Origin: Enterobacter cloacae
Lineage (GTDB): Bacteria > Pseudomonadota > Gammaproteobacteria > Enterobacterales > Enterobacteriaceae
DNA: 64,000 nt
NCBI RefSeq assembly: GCF_011078175.1
Contig: NZ_JAALCJ010000001.1
Location: forward strand, 310,001 to 374,000
Direction of reading: 5' to 3'
The notes below the pieces were generated by a model. The model ran no database searches, was not told where the DNA came from, and saw nothing but the letters and a program-made list of their open reading frames with translations. The position numbers were made by a program, and so were the translations under genes. Of this stretch, positions 38,620-47,698 are shown one piece after another; the first letter of the stretch is position 1; every line of letters starts with the position of its first letter.

Positions 38620-40611
38620 GTGTTGGACGATCTGGAGCAGAATTTGCTGTTTCGTTACATGGGTACGCATAGCCCCTGGTGGCGACTGACAGCAGACAGC
38701 AATGCTCTGCATCTTGCGGCCAGTGAAAGCGCTGACATCATTCAGGTGGTTGCGCTGGATGAAGAGCAGGCTGCTCTGATACGCCGGCTCACGGTGATCA
38801 CCTCCAGCATTGCCATGACCCTCCCTTTGTACGGTATTAATGTTCCCGTCCATCTTGTCGGCCGTAAAATCAATAAAACTGAGTGGGCAGGAACGGCATC
38901 AGCCTGGAACGATACCCCTTCCGTGGCGCGCGATCTGGCGCAAGGACTTTCCTTCGCCGAACAGGTGGTTTCCGAGGCTAACTCCGTAATTGTGATCCTC
39001 GATCAGAACGGGAATATTCAGCGCTTCAACCGTTTAAGTGAAGAATATACGGGCCTGAAGGAACAGGAAGTCATCGGGCAAAACGTGTTCAAACTGTTTA
39101 TGAGCCGTAGCGAAGCCGCTGCCTCCAAACGCAACATCACCGGTTTTTTTCGTAACGGTAGCTCGTACGAAGTTGAACGCTGGATCAAGACCCGCAAGGG
39201 GCAACGCCTGTTTCTCTTCAGAAACAAGTTCGTTCACAGCGGCAGCGGGAAAAACGAAATTTTTCTCATCTGTTCTGGCACAGACATAACGGAAGAGCGT
39301 CGGGCCCAGGAGCGCCTGCGCGTTCTCGCCAATACGGATACCATTACCGGTTTGCCTAATCGAAATGCCATCCATGAACTGATCTCCGATTCCATCGGCG
39401 CGCGGGGTGACACGCAGGTGGGCGTGGTGTATCTCGATCTGGATAACTTTAAAAAAGTGAACGATGCCTATGGGCACATGTTTGGCGACCAGTTGTTACA
39501 GGCCGTTGCGCTGGCGATCCTGAGCTGTCTGGACGAAGAACAGACCCTGGCGCGCCTGGGCGGAGATGAGTTTATCGTGTTAGCAACCGATACCTCTCAG
39601 GGCGCGCTGGAAGCCATGGCGTCGCGCATTCTGACACGACTGCGCCAACCTTTCCGCATCGGGCTTATTGAAGTTTACACGGGATGTTCGCTTGGCATTG
39701 CGCTTGCGCCCCAGCATGGTAACGATCGCGAAAGCGTTATTCGCAATGCCGACACCGCGATGTACACCGCCAAAGAAAATGGCCGGGGTAAATTCTGCGT
39801 CTTCTCACCAGAGATGAACCAACGGGTGTTTGAATATCTCTGGCTGGATACCAACCTGCGTAAAGCGTTGGATAAGGATCAGCTGTTGATTCACTACCAG
39901 CCGAAGATTACCTGGCGCGGTGAAGTCAGAAGTCTGGAGGCCCTGGTGCGCTGGCAGTCGCCAGAACGTGGCCTGATCCCGCCGCTGGAATTTATCTCCT
40001 ACGCTGAGGAATCGGGATTGATTGTGCCGCTTGGCCGCTGGGTTATGCTCGATGTGGTGCGTCAGGTGGCAAAATGGCGCGACAAGGGGATCAATCTGCG
40101 CGTTGCGGTCAACGTCTCTGCCCGTCAGTTGGCGGACCAGACCATATTCAGTGACCTTAAGCAGGCGCTGAAAGACCTGAATTTTGAATACTGTCCGATT
40201 GACGTGGAATTGACCGAAAGTTGTCTCATCGAAAATGAAGAACTGGCCCTGTCAGTGATCCAGCAATTTAGCCGCCTGGGTGCGCAAATCCATCTGGATG
40301 ACTTCGGTACGGGCTACTCTTCCCTGTCACAACTGGCGCGCTTCCCTATCGATGCCATTAAGCTCGACCAGTCTTTCGTGCGGGATATCCATAAACAGAC
40401 TATTTCACAGTCGCTGGTACGCGCGATAGTTGCTGTGGCGCAGGCGCTGAATTTGCAGGTCATTGCTGAAGGGGTGGAGAGCGCAAAAGAAGACGCCTTT
40501 CTGACGAAGAATGGCGTCAACGAACGGCAGGGTTATCTCTTTGCTAAGCCCATGCCCGCTGCCGCATTCGAGCGATGGCTAAAGCGTTATCAGGCCAGGC
40601 ATGTCCGTTAG
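38620..40611 (+). CDS. pdeR: RpfR/PdeR: DSF-responsive FI-PAS-GGDEF-EAL cyclic-di-GMP enzyme
   Basis: 663-residue protein (E. coli yciR/gmr/pdeR; rpfR in Cronobacter and Burkholderia). Domains in order: an RpfF-interaction (FI) domain at about 1-105, PAS at about 108-225, a GGDEF cyclase domain with an intact GGDEF near 314, and an EAL phosphodiesterase domain with SLEALVRWQ near 440. In Burkholderia and Cronobacter the PAS domain binds cis-2-unsaturated fatty acids and stimulates c-di-GMP breakdown. The start is placed at the GTG at 38620, five bases after GGAG; an upstream GTG at 38590 has no ribosome binding site. The gene is convergent with, and overlaps by four bases, the rpfF synthase gene, which supports the RpfR role. 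Confidence 0.94.
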   Translation: MLDDLEQNLLFRYMGTHSPWWRLTADSNALHLAASESADIIQVVALDEEQAALIRRLTVITSSIAMTLPLYGINVPVHLVGRKINKTEWAGTASAWNDTPSVARDLAQGLSFAEQVVSEANSVIVILDQNGNIQRFNRLSEEYTGLKEQEVIGQNVFKLFMSRSEAAASKRNITGFFRNGSSYEVERWIKTRKGQRLFLFRNKFVHSGSGKNEIFLICSGTDITEERRAQERLRVLANTDTITGLPNRNAIHELISDSIGARGDTQVGVVYLDLDNFKKVNDAYGHMFGDQLLQAVALAILSCLDEEQTLARLGGDEFIVLATDTSQGALEAMASRILTRLRQPFRIGLIEVYTGCSLGIALAPQHGNDRESVIRNADTAMYTAKENGRGKFCVFSPEMNQRVFEYLWLDTNLRKALDKDQLLIHYQPKITWRGEVRSLEALVRWQSPERGLIPPLEFISYAEESGLIVPLGRWVMLDVVRQVAKWRDKGINLRVAVNVSARQLADQTIFSDLKQALKDLNFEYCPIDVELTESCLIENEELALSVIQQFSRLGAQIHLDDFGTGYSSLSQLARFPIDAIKLDQSFVRDIHKQTISQSLVRAIVAVAQALNLQVIAEGVESAKEDAFLTKNGVNERQGYLFAKPMPAAAFERWLKRYQARHVR

Positions 40612-41477
40612 CTGGCTTTGCGTAAGCCCGTCGCCTGATGGCGATTTTGCAGCATAACCAGCCGCTCCATGTAGGCGATATCTTTCGGTTCAAGGCAGAA
40701 GGCGGCATCAACCCAATCCTCGGTAATGTCCATCAGTTCGCTCCTTGGAAGTGCCAAAACACGGGTACGGGCGCGCAACATGGCCCTGACGCCATTCAGC
40801 TTCGGCTGTAGCGTATCGATAAATGTCCGCACTGAAAGATAGCTGTGTAACGGCTCGAATAAGACATCCACAAGGCCGTGCTGCTCATACCATTCCGCTG
40901 TATGCGACTCACCTTTATAGATCAGATCCTCCGCTATTCTCATGCCGGCACGCCGCGCCACCAGTGAATAGCCACCCATGCCAGGGAAAAGATTGAACGC
41001 GATTTCAGGAAAGCTTAAACGGGCATCGCGCTGGGCCAGAATGAAATGATGCGCCAGCGCAGCCTCAAACCCGCCCCCTAAGGCGCTTCCTTCCACCATG
41101 GCCAACGTTACAGCACCGGTGTCAAACCCTCGCGAGGCGGCATGCACGCAGTCCACACAGGCTCGGGCATAGGCACGTAACGCTTCGCGTCGATTGTTTT
41201 TGATGCACTCTACGAAAAACTGTAAATCCCCCCCTGTATTGTATATTTCGGGGACCAGCGATCCTGTCACCCAAAAATCCACGATTAACCCTGACTGCCG
41301 TACCAGCCACGAGAGGTTCATGATCTCCTCGATCAGTGCGTGATTGAAACAAGGCCGTGGGGTGGCACGTAACATCATCCACACCGTTCGCCGTTCAGCT
41401 TCATAATAAGCCGCCAGTTGAGTGAATCGTTCAGCATCAGTAAACAATGTGCAGGTTGTCTGGTTGATAACTGTCAT
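40608..41477 (-). CDS. rpfF: RpfF-type crotonase, DSF-family signal synthase
   Basis: 289-residue enoyl-CoA hydratase/isomerase-fold protein of the RpfF group. RpfF makes cis-2-unsaturated fatty-acid signals from acyl-ACP by thioester cleavage and dehydration. The two catalytic glutamates of Xanthomonas RpfF (141 and 161) correspond to Glu138 ([12 protein letters not shown]) and Glu158 ([15 protein letters not shown]), with the same 20-residue spacing. NTGGDLQFF near 81 is also RpfF-like. The ATG follows AGAGGA by eight bases. Its stop codon interlocks with that of rpfR. E. coli K-12 lacks this gene. An ordinary fatty-acid-oxidation hydratase is less likely because of the length, the Glu pair and the partner gene. 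Confidence 0.92.
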   Translation of the reverse strand: MTVINQTTCTLFTDAERFTQLAAYYEAERRTVWMMLRATPRPCFNHALIEEIMNLSWLVRQSGLIVDFWVTGSLVPEIYNTGGDLQFFVECIKNNRREALRAYARACVDCVHAASRGFDTGAVTLAMVEGSALGGGFEAALAHHFILAQRDARLSFPEIAFNLFPGMGGYSLVARRAGMRIAEDLIYKGESHTAEWYEQHGLVDVLFEPLHSYLSVRTFIDTLQPKLNGVRAMLRARTRVLALPRSELMDITEDWVDAAFCLEPKDIAYMERLVMLQNRHQATGLRKAS

Positions 41478-41667
41478 AGTCGAATTCCTCTTATAAAATG
41501 CGCGTTGCGCGCAGTTTTAGACTAATCCACCCCTATAGCCCGCAGCGTACGGTGATTAAATTTATCACTCTCATAGATGAACTTTGGTTAATGCATTTTT
41601 TACCTTCTCTTTTTAGTCAATTTTCTGCATCATTGAAAATATTAACTTTTCGCTTCAGGGTGAGCTT

Positions 41668-41850
41668 ATGTCTAACATTGATGCAGCAGCCGTGGCACAG
41701 CGTATTGATACTGTGCTGGATATTCTAGTCGCGGGCGATTATCACTCTGCTATCCGAAATCTTGAGATCCTCAAGTCTGAGCTACTGGCTGAGAACGGCG
41801 CTGATACTGTCCCAGACTCCACCCAACCAAAAGCCCCGTGGGAAGTGTAA
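41668..41850 (+). CDS. yciZ: Small conserved protein YciZ (UPF0509)
   Basis: 60-residue soluble protein with a helical core ([20 protein letters not shown]) and the conserved C-terminus KAPWEV. Similar to E. coli YciZ (57 residues). GGTGAG stands a few bases ahead of the ATG. Function unknown. It is divergent from rpfF across 190 bases and just upstream of yciT. Confidence 0.92.
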   Translation: MSNIDAAAVAQRIDTVLDILVAGDYHSAIRNLEILKSELLAENGADTVPDSTQPKAPWEV

Positions 41851-41887
41851 CCACATTGTTTCTGCCCTTGCCTTTTAAATGGATGCT

Positions 41888-42640
41888 ATGAATTCCCGAC
41901 AACAAATCATTTTGCAGATGGTGATCGATCAGGGACGCGTGAGCGTGGTCGATCTCGCTAAAGCCACCGGCGTTTCTGAAGTCACCATCCGTCAGGATCT
42001 GAATCTTCTGGAAAAACAGAGCTACCTGCGGCGCGCGCACGGATATGCCGTTCCACTGGACAGCGACGACGTTGAAACCCGCATGATGAACAATTATGCG
42101 CTCAAGCGGGAGCTGGCGGAGTTTGCTGCATCCTTAGTGAATAACGGTGAGACCGTTTTTATTGAAAATGGCAGCAGTAACGCCCTTCTGGCGCGCACGC
42201 TTGCAGATCAAAAAGACGTTACCATCATCACCGTAAGCAGCTATATCGCCCATCTGTTGAAGGAGACGCCCTGCGAGGTGATCCTGCTGGGCGGCATTTA
42301 CCAGAAGAAAAGCGAAAGCATGGTGGGGCCCTTAACCCGTCAATATGTTCAGCAGGTTCACTTCAGTAAGGCATTCATTGGTATTGACGGCTGGCAGCCT
42401 GACACCGGCTTTACCGGTCGCGACATGATGCGTACCGACGTGGTTAACGCCGTACTCGCCAAAGAGTGTGAAGCGATTGTGCTGACAGACAGCTCTAAGT
42501 TTGGCGCAGTGCACCCTTATACGATGGGTCCGGCTTCGCGCTTTAGCCGTGTGATAACGGATGAGCGCTTGCGCGATGAATATCGCCAGCAATTAGAACA
42601 AGACGGCCTGGCGGTCGATATTGTGAAAAAAACGGCCTGA
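41888..42640 (+). CDS. yciT: DeoR-family transcriptional regulator YciT
   Basis: 250-residue regulator with an N-terminal winged helix ([21 protein letters not shown]) and a C-terminal DeoR sugar-phosphate sensor domain ([48 protein letters not shown]). E. coli YciT has been linked to osmolarity-related control. The frame opens at an ATG at 41879, but MNSRQQ at 41888 matches the E. coli start; neither has a strong ribosome binding site. Followed by osmB 262 bases later. Confidence 0.93.
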   Translation: MNSRQQIILQMVIDQGRVSVVDLAKATGVSEVTIRQDLNLLEKQSYLRRAHGYAVPLDSDDVETRMMNNYALKRELAEFAASLVNNGETVFIENGSSNALLARTLADQKDVTIITVSSYIAHLLKETPCEVILLGGIYQKKSESMVGPLTRQYVQQVHFSKAFIGIDGWQPDTGFTGRDMMRTDVVNAVLAKECEAIVLTDSSKFGAVHPYTMGPASRFSRVITDERLRDEYRQQLEQDGLAVDIVKKTA

Positions 42641-42849
42641 TTATCCTGCTGCGCCCGAATAATGGGCGCATTTAAACCTTTCTCTGAGAGTATTCCGACC
42701 CTCCCTTTAAGAGTTTTTACCTGTTGAAACGGTTCTAAACACGTAAAATTAATATTAGCGATATAACAGGAAGTGACTATCACCTGCGTGATGATGAAAC
42801 GCCTGCGCGACCAGCTTTCACGGGAACCGAATTTAAGTAGGGATATTGT

Positions 42850-42858
42850 CTATACTTA
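42850..42858 (+). promoter_or_regulatory. SigmaS-type promoter -10 of osmB
   Basis: CTATACTTA, about 45 bases ahead of the osmB ATG, has the C-TATACT pattern favoured by sigmaS. E. coli osmB is induced by osmotic stress and in stationary phase through such a promoter and by RcsB; I did not find a clear RcsB box. Confidence 0.6.
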
Positions 42859-42902
42859 AAGTGCATTCCTTTCCGTGAATCGATAATTCAGGAGAAAGTA
42901 TT

Positions 42903-43121
42903 ATGACCTTTACCAGCAAAAAATTAGCCGCCACTGTTCTGGCAATCACTGTAGCAATGTCCCTGAGCGCTTGCTCTAACTGGTCTAAACGTGACCGTAA
43001 TACCGCGATTGGTGCCGGTGCTGGTGCACTTGGTGGCGCAGTATTAACGGATGGTAGTACGCTGGGTACGTTAGGTGGTGCTGCCGTAGGTGGTATTATC
43101 GGTCATCAGGTGGGTAAATAA
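42903..43121 (+). CDS. osmB: Osmotically inducible lipoprotein OsmB
   Basis: 72-residue lipoprotein precursor with lipobox LSAC and lipidated Cys24, leaving a mature protein of 49 residues. The mature part carries the glycine-zipper stretches GAGAGALGGAV and GTLGGAAVGGIIGHQ. Made on osmotic, stationary-phase and envelope stress. The ATG follows AGGAGA by six bases. Confidence 0.97.
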   Translation: MTFTSKKLAATVLAITVAMSLSACSNWSKRDRNTAIGAGAGALGGAVLTDGSTLGTLGGAAVGGIIGHQVGK

Positions 43122-43185
43122 TCACCATAACGGCTCTCACCGATAAAATAATATATTTTGTATTTTCAGGTCTGACTTACGCACG

Positions 43186-43217
43186 AAAAAAAAGAGCCAC
43201 GGCAACGTCCGTGGCTC
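43186..43217 (-). terminator. Terminator of the lapA-lapB-pyrF-yciH direction
   Basis: On the minus strand GAGCCACGG-ACGTTG-CCGTGGCTC is followed by eight T. It sits directly after yciH; the plus-strand side, after osmB, lacks a T-run. Confidence 0.9.
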
Positions 43218-43224
43218 ATCTATT

Positions 43225-43551
43225 CTATCCGCCTGCCAGTTTAACTTTCATTCCTTTGGCTTCCAGCAGCGTTTTAATTAAATCTCGCTTATCACCCTGA
43301 ATCTCAATAATGCCATCTTTTACTGCCCCACCGCAGCCGCACTTCTTTTTAAGTTCAGCGGCGAGTTTTACCAGGTCCGCATCATCCAGATCAATACCGC
43401 TGACAAGGCAAACGCCTTTCCCTTTTCTGCCGCTTGTCTGGCGCTGAATACGCACAATGCCATCGCCTTTCGGTCGTTCAGCTTTCTCTTTTGGCTCTTC
43501 AATGCGCCCGGTATCGGTTGAATAGACCAGACGACTGTTTGCGTCACGCAT
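43225..43551 (-). CDS. yciH: SUI1/eIF1-like protein YciH
   Basis: 108-residue protein with the SUI1 fold, related to eukaryotic translation initiation factor 1. The conserved block [20 protein letters not shown] and the C-terminal [20 protein letters not shown] are present. In bacteria it may influence initiation fidelity or stress-time translation, but it is not essential. It overlaps pyrF by eight bases. Confidence 0.96.
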   Translation of the reverse strand: MRDANSRLVYSTDTGRIEEPKEKAERPKGDGIVRIQRQTSGRKGKGVCLVSGIDLDDADLVKLAAELKKKCGCGGAVKDGIIEIQGDKRDLIKTLLEAKGMKVKLAGG

Positions 43552-44287
43552 TATGCCCCCTTTTCAGTGATGCATTAATCGCTTTCAGGGCCTCTGCCGG
43601 ATGAACGGATTGCGTCACCGGGCGGCCAATCACCATATAGTCTACCCCCGCGCTTAACGCCTGCTCTGGCGTCATGATGCGTCGCTGATCCCCTGAGGCA
43701 CTGCCTGCCGGACGGATACCTGGCGTCACCAGTTTAAAATCGAGGCCTAATTCAGATTTGAAGCGAACCGCCTCCTGAGCTGAACAGACGACGCCATCCA
43801 GCCCACACTGTTGCGTAAGGCGCGCGAGCCGCTCCGCGTGCTCAGCAGGTGACAATGTCACACCCAGGTCGCGAAGGTCGGATTCATCCATACTGGTCAA
43901 CACGGTGACGGCAATCAGAAGCGGAGCGTCAGTGCCAAACGGCACCAGCGCTTCACGCGCCGCTGTCATCATGCGTGCCCCGCCGGATGCATGAACGTTA
44001 ACCATCCACACGCCCAGCTCAGCCGCCGCAGCCACGGCATGCGCAGTGGTATTCGGAATATCGTGAAATTTCAGATCGAGAAAAACGTCGAATCCACGCT
44101 GGTGCAGGTCGCGGACGATTTGCGGACCGAACAGCGTAAACAGCTCTTTGCCCACTTTCAGACGGCAATCGCGGGGATCAATGCCATCAACAAAGGCCAG
44201 TGCGGCATCACGGTTATTGTAATCCAGAGCAACAACAACGGGAGAATCGGTAACTACGCGGGAAGTGGAGGATGTAACAGACGTCAT
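43544..44287 (-). CDS. pyrF: Orotidine 5'-phosphate decarboxylase
   Basis: 247-residue TIM-barrel enzyme of de novo pyrimidine synthesis, converting OMP to UMP. The catalytic Asp-Lys-x-x-Asp set is in [27 protein letters not shown] at the N-terminus and VTPGIRPAG at the phosphate site are further signatures. The start [12 protein letters not shown] has a short variable leader as in E. coli. Upstream of yciH with an eight-base overlap. Confidence 0.97.
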   Translation of the reverse strand: MTSVTSSTSRVVTDSPVVVALDYNNRDAALAFVDGIDPRDCRLKVGKELFTLFGPQIVRDLHQRGFDVFLDLKFHDIPNTTAHAVAAAAELGVWMVNVHASGGARMMTAAREALVPFGTDAPLLIAVTVLTSMDESDLRDLGVTLSPAEHAERLARLTQQCGLDGVVCSAQEAVRFKSELGLDFKLVTPGIRPAGSASGDQRRIMTPEQALSAGVDYMVIGRPVTQSVHPAEALKAINASLKRGHNA

Positions 44288-44472
44288 GACCAGCCCTTTT
44301 CGTCTATGGGCGCGCAGCGGCGCGGAACAGATAAACGGCGTGCATTCTACCTGTCCCCGGGGTAAATGAACAGAATCGAATGCCTTTCCTGCCGAACCAT
44401 AGATCGCACGGTGCCAATGAAAAATTTTGCACTCATTAGTATGTTGTAACTAAAATGCGGCGTTTTAAAAAA

Positions 44473-45642
44473 TCACTGCCCGTCCAGCCCACGGATTGGC
44501 TTAATGGTGGACCAGGCACGACATGAAGGGCAATGCCAATAGAGTGAGTACGCGGTGAAGCCGCATTTCTGGCAGCGATAACGCGGTTTACTCCGCACCT
44601 GCTCACCCACCATGTCTCGCAGCACCATCAGGCTCTCTTTAGCGCGCCCTTCTTCCGCGTCATTGAGGTGGTAGTCCATCAGTTTGTGGAAGACGCGCAT
44701 TGTAGGATGACGCTGCAACTGACGGGTAATATAGACCTGTGCAGTATCACTCCCTTCGTGCTGTTCAACGACATCAGACAGCATCAGCTCGGCTGTGGCG
44801 CCGGTGTTTTCTTCAACACAGCGGCGCAGGAACGCCACCCACTCGTCTTGCTTACCGAGCTGCTGATAGCAGGTTTGCAGCATTTCCAGCGTTTCGCTGA
44901 CCAGCTCTTTGTCCTGATCGATAACGCGAAGCAGGCTCTCTACGGCTTTGGCGTAATCACCGTTAGCCATAAAGACCCGGCCCATCATGATCGAGATGCG
45001 GGCGCTGTTGCGATCGGCCGCGGCGCCTTTCTTTAACAATGCCATGGCTTTATCCATGTCATCGCTGCCCATCTGCTGGAGTGCCAGCTCGCAGTAGAAG
45101 TGGGCAATTTCGACACGCTGCTTGTCTTTGCCGAGTTTGACCAGCCGTTCGGCGGTATCAATCGCTTTTTGCCAGTCGCTGGTAGCCTGGTAAATTTGCA
45201 GAAGTTGCTGAAGCGCACCGATACGGAAGTCTGTCTCATCCACGAGCTGGGAGAACATATCCTCGGCGCGATCGTAAAGCCCCGCGGCCATGTAATCCCG
45301 TCCCAGCTGCTGTACGGCCAGCAGCCGTTGCTCATAGGTCAACGACGCGCTTTCCATCAGGGTTTGGTGGATACGAATGGCACGGTCAACCTCTCCGCGC
45401 GAACGGAACAGGTTACCCAGGGTAAGATGCGCCTCTACGGTGCCTGTGTCCTCTTTAAGCATGTCGAGGAACAGATCCACCGCTTTATCCTGCTGATTGC
45501 TCAACAGGAAGTTCACCCCCGCAACATAATCACGGGAGAGTCGGTTCGCTTCATCCTGTTTTGTTTGTTGCGCGCTTCTGCGGCCCATATACCAGCCATA
45601 GGCTGCGGCGACAGGCAAAAGCAGAAACAACAACTCCAGCAT
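44473..45642 (-). CDS. lapB: LPS assembly protein LapB
   Basis: 389-residue inner-membrane-anchored protein (yciM). It has an N-terminal transmembrane helix (LELLFLLLPVAAAYGWYMG), a series of TPR repeats through about residue 330, and a C-terminal rubredoxin-like metal site with two CxxC pairs (RCQKCGFTAY and WHCPSCRAW). LapB directs FtsH to degrade LpxC and is regulated by YejM/PbgA, so it balances LPS synthesis. Begins six bases after lapA. Confidence 0.97.
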   Translation of the reverse strand: MLELLFLLLPVAAAYGWYMGRRSAQQTKQDEANRLSRDYVAGVNFLLSNQQDKAVDLFLDMLKEDTGTVEAHLTLGNLFRSRGEVDRAIRIHQTLMESASLTYEQRLLAVQQLGRDYMAAGLYDRAEDMFSQLVDETDFRIGALQQLLQIYQATSDWQKAIDTAERLVKLGKDKQRVEIAHFYCELALQQMGSDDMDKAMALLKKGAAADRNSARISIMMGRVFMANGDYAKAVESLLRVIDQDKELVSETLEMLQTCYQQLGKQDEWVAFLRRCVEENTGATAELMLSDVVEQHEGSDTAQVYITRQLQRHPTMRVFHKLMDYHLNDAEEGRAKESLMVLRDMVGEQVRSKPRYRCQKCGFTAYSLYWHCPSCRAWSTIKPIRGLDGQ

Positions 45643-45648
45643 ATTCGA

Positions 45649-45957
45649 TTATTCCTTGACTACCGGCACACCAGAGCTCGCCGGAATGTTAGTCGCAGGC
45701 GTAAGTTGATGTTCAAGTCGTTTAATTTTACGTTCAGCGCGAACAAGAGAAACACGAACCTTCAGCCAGAACAGGCCGCATACAAGCCAGCCAATGATAA
45801 AACCCGCCGCGAATAACACAGCCAGCAGGCTCGACACCCGGTACTCGCCCTGCGCCAGCAGATAATTGAAACTTACCTGTTGATCGTTTTGCGCGCCCAA
45901 TGTGACTGAAATGACAAAAATCGCCAACACCAGTAAGAAAATGAGTAAATATTTCAC
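45649..45957 (-). CDS. lapA: LPS assembly protein LapA
   Basis: 102-residue membrane protein (yciS, DUF1049). Two transmembrane helices are predicted, at about 2-22 and 44-66, followed by a charged coiled-coil tail. It is co-expressed with LapB. The upstream sequence on the minus strand contains TTGAACA and CCACATAA at a spacing that could be a heat-shock promoter, as known for E. coli lapAB, but the match is imperfect. Confidence 0.96.
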   Translation of the reverse strand: MKYLLIFLLVLAIFVISVTLGAQNDQQVSFNYLLAQGEYRVSSLLAVLFAAGFIIGWLVCGLFWLKVRVSLVRAERKIKRLEHQLTPATNIPASSGVPVVKE

Positions 45958-46105
45958 ATGACTTCCCGTTATGTGGTTCGAGCGAATAAAGCGTGTTCAA
46001 TTCACTGCAATCAGCCTTATAAGCTACCATTTTAGTGGCGGACGCGAAATGGAAAAAGTAACGCGCCCTACATGGATTTATGGTCAAAACGCGGAATATC
46101 AACCT

Positions 46106-46873
46106 TCAGGTTCCGTCAGACTCCCTTTCGGCTATTTCTTCCTTCTCTTCCGGCGGCGGCGTCAGTGGTCCACAAAAACGTTGGGCAAGCCAGGATGCCA
46201 GCGTCACCAATACCCACGAGATCAGCGTTGCCACCACTAAATCACGCGGCCAGTGCATCCCCAGCAGCATTCGACTGCCCATAACCCCTGTCGCCCAGAC
46301 GAGCAAAATCGCAATCGTGAGGGTACGCCGACGCGGCCATAGCAGCCCCACGCCAAGTAACGCCCAGCTTGCTGCAAACATTGTATGCCCGGAAGGAAAC
46401 GCAAAGCCGGTCTCTTTTTGCCAGTGTTTGCGTAAAAAAGTCGGGATATCCTGTTGACCCGCAAGTTGTTCCTTTACCAGCGCACCGCGATCTTTACGCT
46501 TTAAATTGTAGAACTCATCCACCGGAACATGGTGCGTTTTTTCCAGCCAGACGACGAAAGGGCGGGGTTCCTGTACGCGATCTTTCACCCACGATTTAAC
46601 CCCTTGCCCGATAAGTATGGCTCCGCCGAGAATGGCGAATAATACTAACGCCGCGCGAAGGCGAAAGCGCAGGCACCACAGGAACCAGATACAGAGCAGC
46701 ACATGCGTAATAATCCCCCACGGCTGGGTGACCGTCTCGGTTATCCAGTATAAGGCTTTCAGCCACGTCTCGTTTTGTCCTGGCTGCCACATCCAGCCGG
46801 AGAACCAAACGACAAGGGGTATAACAAGCAATACGGCGGCGCCTGCGGCCGTTCGTCTGGCAATTGAAAGCAT
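46106..46873 (-). CDS. pgpB: Phosphatidylglycerophosphatase B / undecaprenyl-PP phosphatase
   Basis: 255-residue integral membrane phosphatase of the PAP2 superfamily, about six helices. It dephosphorylates phosphatidylglycerol phosphate, undecaprenyl diphosphate and other lipid phosphates. The three catalytic motifs are KDRVQEPRP, PSGH (in FAFPSGHTMFAA) and SRMLLGMHWPRD. The frame opens at 46906, but the ATG at 46871-46873 has AGGAG five bases upstream and yields MLSIARRTA, as in E. coli. Confidence 0.96.
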   Translation of the reverse strand: MLSIARRTAAGAAVLLVIPLVVWFSGWMWQPGQNETWLKALYWITETVTQPWGIITHVLLCIWFLWCLRFRLRAALVLFAILGGAILIGQGVKSWVKDRVQEPRPFVVWLEKTHHVPVDEFYNLKRKDRGALVKEQLAGQQDIPTFLRKHWQKETGFAFPSGHTMFAASWALLGVGLLWPRRRTLTIAILLVWATGVMGSRMLLGMHWPRDLVVATLISWVLVTLASWLAQRFCGPLTPPPEEKEEIAERESDGT

Positions 46874-47070
46874 GTCCTCTCCTTTTTCACTAAGCACCAC
46901 AATCATAACTGAATTTCATCGTTCTGGTGGAGATGTCGGATCGTGCGTTTAACGTCCGTATAACGTTGTGGTAATTAGGTGAAGTTGCCGGGCTTGTGGC
47001 AAAATAGTCCGATACAGAAAGCAAAATGGGGCAAAGGCACGAAACGTGTCAGCCTGGTCTGGAGAATCAC

Positions 47071-47661
47071 ATGCAGCTTAAACGTGTGGCAGAAGCCAAA
47101 CTGCCAACCCCATGGGGCGATTTCCTGATGGTGGGTTTTGAAGAACTGGCAACCGGGCAAGATCACGTCGCCCTGGTGTTCGGCGACATTTCGGGGCAAA
47201 CGCCGGTGCTGTCCCGCGTTCATTCAGAGTGTCTGACCGGTGACGCGCTGTTCAGCCTGCGGTGCGACTGCGGTTTTCAGCTTGAAGCCGCCCTTTCTCA
47301 TATCGCAGAGGAAGGACGTGGCGTTCTGCTGTATCACCGTCAGGAAGGACGCAATATTGGCCTGCTAAATAAAATCCGCGCCTACGCGTTGCAGGATCAG
47401 GGCTACGATACCGTCGAAGCGAACCATCAGCTCGGCTTTGCTGCTGACGAGCGTGATTTCACCCTGTGCGCAGATATGTTTAAGCTGCTGGGAGTGGACG
47501 AAGTGCGCCTGTTGACCAACAATCCGAAGAAAGTGGAGATCCTCACTGAAGCGGGTATCAATATCGTGGAACGCGTGCCGCTGATTGTTGGCCGTAACCC
47601 GAAAAATGCGCACTATCTCGATACCAAAGCCGCTAAAATGGGCCACCTGCTGAGCGAATAA
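47071..47661 (+). CDS. ribA: GTP cyclohydrolase II
   Basis: 196-residue enzyme for the first step of riboflavin synthesis. The zinc cysteines are in [18 protein letters not shown], and the catalytic motif [14 protein letters not shown] follows. The frame is open from 47026; the ATG at 47071, with GGAG six bases ahead, gives [16 protein letters not shown] and the usual length. Convergent with acnA, with a shared terminator. Confidence 0.97.
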   Translation: MQLKRVAEAKLPTPWGDFLMVGFEELATGQDHVALVFGDISGQTPVLSRVHSECLTGDALFSLRCDCGFQLEAALSHIAEEGRGVLLYHRQEGRNIGLLNKIRAYALQDQGYDTVEANHQLGFAADERDFTLCADMFKLLGVDEVRLLTNNPKKVEILTEAGINIVERVPLIVGRNPKNAHYLDTKAAKMGHLLSE

Positions 47662-47669
47662 AAGCAAAA

Positions 47670-47697
47670 CGCCCGGCACATGTGCCGGGCGACTTTT
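47670..47697. terminator. Terminator between ribA and acnA
   Basis: CGCCCGGCAC-AT-GTGCCGGGCG is a 22-base complete palindrome between the convergent stops. AAAA lies on the left and CTTTT on the right, so it can work in both directions. Confidence 0.85.
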
Positions 47698-47698
47698 A

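Noticed and set aside
41498..41728. A 76-codon frame between rpfF and yciZ
   Set aside because: It runs into yciZ in another frame, has no ribosome binding site and starts within the rpfF promoter region.
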